NCBI GenBank assembly: GCA_003254925.1
Contig: QANZ01007074.1
Span: forward strand, 107,668-171,667
Direction of reading: 5' to 3'
Length of the DNA stretch: 64,000 nt
From: Chamaecrista fasciculata
Lineage: Eukaryota > Streptophyta > Magnoliopsida > Fabales > Fabaceae
In this document: one piece after another, positions 58,180 through 64,000 of the stretch
Position numbering within the stretch: the stretch's first letter is position 1
Layout: each line of letters opens with the position of its first letter
Notes under the pieces: generated by a model
Told to the model about the DNA's origin: nothing
The model's database searches: none
What the model saw: the letters and a program-made list of their open reading frames with translations, nothing else
Program-made: the position numbers and the translations under genes

Positions 58180-58675
58180 AAGGTCAAATACTCATTTTGG
58201 TTCTCAAACTATGGGATAAGTTTCATTTTGATCCTCAAACTTTCATATTTGTTCTGTTTTGGTCCATAGAATATGATTTCATATGGTTTCTGTCATTATT
58301 TTTAACTTGGATAGTTGAGATAAATTATTTCTCTCTCATATGTGTTATAATAAGTCAGTTGGTAAAGAAAGAAATAAATTTTTTCATTCTTAACCACAAA
58401 TTTCAAATTTGTGGTTGATTTTTATCTTCAATTTGTGACTAAGAATGAAAATTTTCTTTATTTTTTTTTCCCACTTATTAATACATATATGAAAGAGAAA
58501 TAGTCTATCTCGACTATACAATTTATAAATAACGGAAAATTTTTGATGAAATCACATTTTGGGGATAGAAATAAAACAAATGTGAAAATTTGAGGATCAA
58601 AATAGAACAAAAAATAGTTTTAAGGCCAAAGTGAAACTTATCTCATAGTTTAAGGATGAAAATGAGATTTTAACT
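58180..58675. mobile_element. Foldback MITE ('actatgggataagtttcatt' type)
   Basis: The left arm ('ggtcaaatactcattttggt', 'aactatgggataagtttcat') is mirrored at the right ('gaaacttatctcatagttta', 'gatgaaaatgagattttaac'). The centre has a second inverted pair, 'aaccacaaatttcaaatttgtggtt' in two halves. No ORF. Confidence 0.65.
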
Positions 58676-61600
58676 AAAAAAATATATAGATTTCCATCCT
58701 TTTGCTCCTCATGGGCCCAAAAAGAAGCAGACGTAAGATTATTTGGAGGCCTGGGCCCATTGAACATTTCTCCCTACAGATCAAAAGAGAAAAAATAGGA
58801 GGAAAATATCAAAAAGCATGAATGATTCCTTGATTAGACATTTAATGATTTAATTGAAACTTTTACAAGGAGTTTTCTTCAAATGACGAGTTTATAAATT
58901 TCTTTGGGGTGCAAAATGACGAGTTTCTAAATGATAATGTAATATATTAGTAGAAAAAAGGTCCAGTATGAGTTTCTATAAAATACATTATGAATAAATT
59001 ATTGATAGAATCAAAGTTTAGTCACATTTAATGTAATATACTTAGTTGTTAATTATTATAATTAAAAGGAAATCTTTATCATTTAAAGAGTCTTTATAAA
59101 TGAGTCATTAGTTTTAAAATGTGATTTGTAATTTTTCCAATACTTTACTCAATTGGTTTTCTTCATACACTAAAATTTGACTTATTATGCCTCTAGTTAC
59201 AAAGTCCAAATTTAATTGATGGTTTGTTTATTTGTTTGACCAAAAAATACGAGGGCTGGAAAGTTTTGATAAAATTTTCAGATTGTTTTTTAGCAGAAGC
59301 ATTTTTTTAAAAAAAAAATTGAAGAGAAAGAGCTGGAAAAAATAAATTAATTTTTTAGAAATATGAGTAAAAATATTATTATTATTACGGTAAATTACAT
59401 AGAAAGTCTCTGTGGTATGACACATTTACAGAAAGGGTCCTTGTAGTTTAAAAAGTTGCAAATATGGTTTGCTCCATTAACAAAAAGGGTCCTGAGGTAT
59501 ATTTTTGTCCAAAATTTGACAGAAATATTGGTTAAAATACTATTTTAAGACTCTAACTATTAATTTTTATGTATTTGACTCCCTATTTGTATGAGAGAAA
59601 GACTCTGAAAGATGCTTGGATGCTCACGCTTCTAAATCCTCGACCTTGTTGATTCTTATTAGAGATTTTTTTATTGATTATTTTAATCTAACCTCTAATC
59701 TTTGTGTAGGTATCCCTTCTAAATTGATTGTTAATATTTTGTGTAGTGAGGTGGGTTCTACTAAGGAAAAGCTGGTGAGGAAGGACATAATAGGACTCAT
59801 GGGACAATGTAGAGTGTTTTGGTCCTTCTTTGCAGGTATCGACTATGTTAGAGAAATTTAGAGTGATGCTTCAAGTTATAATTGTTAACAGCTGTGCTAT
59901 ATATCTCCTTCCTTTGTAACTGTTCCTTTTTTTAAAAAAATAAATATTTTCTATTAAAGTAGCATTAACGACATGATTTACTTTTGGAACTAAAAATTTC
60001 AACAACATCTAACATTTCTTTTAAGTTGATTGTATGCCATCCCGTCATAATATAACCATAATAATACAATTCATTAAAATAATTATATGATTAACTCCTT
60101 GAAAATGTAAAAAAAAAAAATGATAGTTGAGTCACATTAAAATATATATTGCACAGAATTATATTTTTTTAAAAAAAAATCTTTAATAATTGAATAGTAT
60201 AAAACTATAAATAAAGAATTTTTTAACTTGATTTCATTAATAGTTCAGACGTATATTGACAAAGAAAAATATAATTTAAAAAGAACCTTTAAAAATATAG
60301 TTATGTATTTTAAAATATAAGCATTAAGCAATATATTCTTAAGATAATAAAATACAATTTTATATTAATACGTTTTTTTTTGTATAAATCATTGATATCT
60401 CTATCTTTGGTTAAGTCGAATCAACTTCCATTAAGCCAATCCATGCACCTAGTGCTTAAAATTCAAATATTTAAAGAGAATATATTTGGACTAAATAGTT
60501 AAAGAGAATATATTTTAAGAATCATAAATTATATTTACTAATTTCTTTTTAATATTTCAAAATTGTAGTTGATTTTTCAAAAGTAAAGGAGCTAGAAAAA
60601 GAAAGTTTCCACCCTAAGTAAAAATAGCTTTGCCAAAGAATAACACAGAATTTGTAGAATTAATCTCCTAAGTATTTGGACTTTATGCCTCAAACACAAT
60701 ATATTAAAAAAAAATAATATGATAAAATGTGGAGAAGATGTGATTTGTATTTAAAATATGTTGAATAACAATAATAATGATTTAATAATAACATACATAT
60801 ATGCATATTAATCAATATTGTTAGTAATTAATGTACCTCAATTTGACTGTCGTAACCAGTCACCTTCAACCACTCAAATATTAGGTGTTCGCTCCTTTTT
60901 CAAAGTGTAATTGCTTACAACAATTGTTATTGATGGTGCTTGTGTATATCTAATAAGAGACTTTCACTATTTTTAATATTCATAGTACGATACAATGTTA
61001 TTTGAACTGGACCATTTGAAAAGTCCAACCATGAAACATATAAGAGAACGAATTGGATATAAGGACAAACTATTTAAATTTGCACTCTTTAAAAAAAAAA
61101 AAGAAAAATGATGAAATATGAATATGGAGTTGAAGCCTCTCATTTCATTATCTTCATCTCACACTTGCCAGCCCTATAGTCGTTGCTTGTCGCTTCACTA
61201 CTCATCCTATTGTCGATGTTTTTTGTCGAAGCTCGACACGTAATAAATGCTTTTTAGCGAAGCTCGTCGCATTGTGGAAACTTGTCGTTGTTTTTTCAAT
61301 GTTCAAAGCTTGAAGGATGCAACATCAAAAAAATGTCACTGTTTACAAAATCGATTGGGGTGAAACTTGAACCAAGCCACCACGGAAGCACCTTAAAATG
61401 AAAGAGAAGTAGACAAACACTAGAGAGAGAGTCTAACCGTGAACCACATAAAAGTTACTTAACTTCATCACATTTTTTACTATTAAGTCATCTAAAATAT
61501 TGATAGAATTAACTAATATGTCAAATATGTAATTAAATAGTCATTAACAAGAGACCATGAATTCAACTACACTACATTGTTGCTTATTTAATTATACATA

Positions 61601-61959
61601 TTTACATGCATAACATTATTTTCTGATTTCCTTGAAAAGTTATATATTTTAAAAACGATACATTTATTGTAGGCAATAAAAATGGATTAAAGATACAATC
61701 CTATAATTAATTAATTAAGTTTTTAAATAAAGCCTTAGTTCTTTTACTTGTTGCTTTAATTTTTTAACAATTAAAATAATACAAAAATTTTCTATAAACA
61801 TATAGAAATCAATTAACACGAAAAAAAGTCTGATAAAAAAATATTAACATGAAAAAGGAAAAAAATTAAAGTTGAACCTAAATTTAAGAAAAAAACAACT
61901 TTCACTCAAACAAACGGGATTTTTTTCAAAAAGCAAAAGATCTTTTAATTAATAACCAA
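58676..61959. other. Gene-free AT-rich region
   Basis: 59395-59530 is a half-copy of a 'gggtcctt' foldback repeat. The 81-codon frame at 59616 is unrecognised. 61140-61320 has slightly higher GC with 'gctcgtcgc' phrases but no frame. Nothing else was supported over about 3.3 kb. Confidence 0.5.
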
Positions 61960-62185
61960 GATATGAAATATAGACACTTTATTTTGAAGGTATGTCATCT
62001 TATATAATACTTATAAAATATGTATTATATAATGCATATGATATATATTATTCATAATATTATAATTTTTAAAATTTCCATCAAAATTCATGAATTTTAA
62101 TTATTTATGCATATAAATATATATTGCATATCATGTTATTTTAAAAATTTTATATACCAAATCTACGCTATTGTCTCGATATTCA
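61960..62185. repeat. GTGTC-type interspersed repeat, copy 3 (core only)
   Basis: Retains the AT-rich core ('atatattattcataat', 'tttaattatttatgcatata') of the family at 2104 and 11775, but its GC-rich ends have decayed. The hAT MITE is inserted directly at its right edge. Confidence 0.45.
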
Positions 62186-62188
62186 TAC

Positions 62189-62712
62189 CATAGTGCAAAA
62201 AATCGGACTGGACCGGGCGGTCCGACCGGTGAACCGAAGCCCAGGCCGGTCCGGAAAAAAATACCGGATTCCAGTTGAATCGGTGAGTCACCGGTTCAAC
62301 CGGCGGTCCGACCGGTGAATCGGTGAACCGGTTTGACCCGCCAAAGTTTGCAAAATTACATATTGACCCCAAAAAATTTTCAAAAAATTACAAATTAGTC
62401 CCTAGATACATATTATAGATGGACTAAAATGAAAAATTTTAAAAAAATTTGGGGTCAATATGTAATTTTTACAAAACTTGTTATGGTTAAAATTGCAAAA
62501 TAGCTCCAAAGGTACTAAAGTGTTTAATATTTACTTTATATTTAAATTATTACAATATATTAATGTGTATTTAATGAATATGTATATTTGAAAATGTATT
62601 TTTTAAGTAAACCGGCTCAACCGGTTAAACCAGTGACCCAGCGGTTGAACCATTGAACCAGTGACCCGAACCTTCCACCGATTTAATGACCGGTCCGGTT
62701 TTTTGCACTAGG
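62189..62712. mobile_element. hAT-type MITE, 524 bp, perfect 8-bp target duplication
   Basis: Ends CATAGTGCAAAAAATCGGAC and, inverted, CCTAGTGCAAAAAACCGGAC. ATTCATAC flanks both sides (62181-62188 and 62713-62720); an 8-bp duplication is the hAT signature. The subterminal regions are dense in ACCGGT/AACCGG motifs, and the AT-rich centre has no ORF. Located about 490 bp upstream of the KEG start codon. Confidence 0.85.
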
Positions 62713-62849
62713 ATTCATACTTCATCGCAAGAAAAACGACAAAATCTTAAATAAATTGATAAAGTGTATTGAATTTCAAATCTCAATGCTAAATTGCTGA
62801 TGTTACACACGGTTTGATGACTTGAAAGTCCAAAGCTTTCTCATTCATG

Positions 62850-63199
62850 CCTACCCACCCAAGCAAAAACTGAGAAATGGGAAGAAGCCAAAGAAAGTTT
62901 TCTCCTTTTTCTCTTTTCTTCCGTTTTGTTTTTTGCTTCCTCTCTCATCATTCTCATTCTTCACCTGTCACCCAGTTTTCTCTCTCTCTCTCTCTAAAAC
63001 CCTTTCTTTTTCTATCTACATTGCTTCTATCACAAGCTTCTTCATCACTTCATTCTGTGCTTGATCTCTACCTTTTCTCGATTGAATCATGGATCTTCTT
63101 CAATTTAACTTCAATTTTCCATGATCAAGGCTTTTGAGCTGAAGTTTGATCGAATCGAACAATTTCTGGAGTTGAAATTTTTGGGATTGGGAAAAGAAT
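62850..63199 (+). promoter_or_regulatory. KEG leader region with two upstream ORFs
   Basis: Contains a CT-rich tract ((TC)n at about 62975-62993). An 11-codon uORF spans 63089-63124, and its TGA overlaps the ATG (ATGA) of a second uORF, 63121-63396, which runs past the KEG start in another frame. The transcription start is unknown, so whether both are in the mRNA is unproven. Confidence 0.5.
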
Positions 63200-63948
63200 A
63201 TGAAAATCCCTTGCTGTTCAGTTTGCCAAACGCGGTACAACGAAGAGGAGAGAGTCCCTCTTCTTCTCCAATGCGGCCATGGGTTTTGCAGAGAGTGTCT
63301 CTATACAATGTTCTCGGCGTCTCTCGATACAACGTTGCCGTGTCCCAAATGTCGCCACGTGTCCACCGTCGGCAACTCTGTTCAAGCTCTGCGTAAAAAC
63401 TACGCCGTGCTCGCGCTTATCCACGCGGTTTCGACTTCGTCAAAGTCGAATTTCGACTGTGACTTCACCGATGACGACGACGACGAAGATGAGGATAATG
63501 ACGACGAGGACGGCGACGGCGGCGACTCAGTCATCCGCCGCCGCAACCGCCGGGATAGCCGTGGGTCCGTGACGTCGAGCTCCGGCGGGTGTGGGCCGGT
63601 GATTGAGCTTGGAATCCACCCAGGGTTGAAATTTCTGCGGCGGATTGGGGAGGGAAGGAGGGCTGGTATGGACACGTGGACGGCGGTGATCTCGGGCGGC
63701 GGCGGCGGATGCCGGCACCACGTGGCGGTGAAGAAGGTGGAAATAACGGAGGGGATGAATTTGGATATGGTGAAGGGGAAGCTTGAGAAATTGCGTCGTG
63801 CTTCTATGTGGTGTAGGAATGTGTGCACGTTTCATGGGGCAATTATGGTGGATAAGAGTTTGTGTCTTGTGATGGATCGTTGTTATGGATCAGTTAAGTC
63901 TGAGATGCAACGCAATGAAGGGAGGCTTACTTTGGAGCAAGTCCTAAG
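63200..63948 (+). CDS. KEG: KEEP ON GOING (KEG) E3 ubiquitin ligase, exon 1 (partial, runs off the window)
   Basis: Starts at the ATG at 63200 (MKIPCCSVCQTRYNEEERVP). A RING-HC domain occupies residues 6-51: C6, C9, C25, H27, C30, C33, C48, C51. The conserved HVSTVGNSVQALRKNYAVLA follows. An acidic Asp/Glu run lies at about 86-115. The protein-kinase domain starts near LKFLRRIGEG, with K178/K179 in HVAVKKVEI as the ATP-anchoring lysine. Exon 1 ends at CTAAG/GTTTTC (63948), 249 codons plus two bases. KEG is a RING-kinase-ankyrin-HERC2-like protein at the trans-Golgi/early endosome that targets ABI5 in ABA signalling; the ankyrin and HERC2-like parts lie beyond the window. The acidic insert looks long for the family, but that is from memory only. 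Confidence 0.93.
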
Positions 63949-64000
63949 GTTTTCTGGCTATAGCTTTTTGTGTTTCTCTGATAAGATTTTTAGCAATTTC

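Noticed and set aside
59616-59861. 81-aa ORF starting MDAHASKSS
   Set aside because: No recognised domain, no splice context, and AT-rich surroundings; it could be an old gene or LINE fragment but cannot be supported.
63121-63396. 91-aa ORF as an independent gene
   Set aside because: Better explained as a uORF overlapping the KEG start; its downstream half is the KEG RING coding sequence in another frame.

Overview
This is nuclear DNA from a flowering plant. Its genes have plant introns, and it carries a CC-NB-LRR resistance gene, a TGA-type bZIP gene, a VQ gene and the start of a KEG gene, all set in very AT-rich, transposon-filled intergenic DNA. The style of the resistance gene suggests a core eudicot, probably a rosid, but I cannot name the species. 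The scaffold contains one long N gap (13802-14654), four isolated single Ns and a 605-base run of T, so some structure may be assembly error.

Layout. 1-12.3 kb is a resistance-gene neighbourhood. It holds one intact single-exon CNL gene (5351-8587), the flanks of a second copy whose coding part is gone (2795-4265), and a short LRR fragment of a third (10818-11190). 12.36-25.55 kb is a nuclear cyclophilin gene of the CYP22/PPIH type. Exon 1 lies at 12358. Exon 2 and its flanking introns occur twice, about 9.9 kb apart, and exons 3-7 end at 25552. Between the two exon-2 copies lie the gap, a MITE, an LTR retrotransposon with a zinc-knuckle ORF, the poly(T) tract and two CACTA-type ends. 26.5-33.6 kb is a minus-strand TGA gene (clade II, the salicylate/NPR1 branch). 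33.64-40.39 kb is a structurally complete Mutator-like element (MULE). It has 341-bp terminal inverted repeats (TIRs) differing at 3 positions, a 9-10 bp target duplication with one mismatch, and an intact FAR1-type transposase of 723 aa. 40.4-64 kb is sparse: a VQ-motif gene (44496-44957, minus), mitochondrial ribosomal protein L27 (51981-54.8 kb, minus) and the first exon of KEG (63200-63948, plus), separated by foldback MITEs, a hAT MITE, a Tourist-like MITE and a probable Helitron end.

Main points. The MULE lies exactly between the TGA 5'UTR and what looks like that gene's TATA box, which is now on the far side of the element. Its TIRs carry an E2F-type site inside a nested palindrome. 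Several host genes act in stress or hormone signalling (CNL, TGA, VQ, KEG), but nothing shows that they are co-regulated; they look like unlinked neighbours. No bacterial-type operon, CRISPR array or clear RNA gene was seen.
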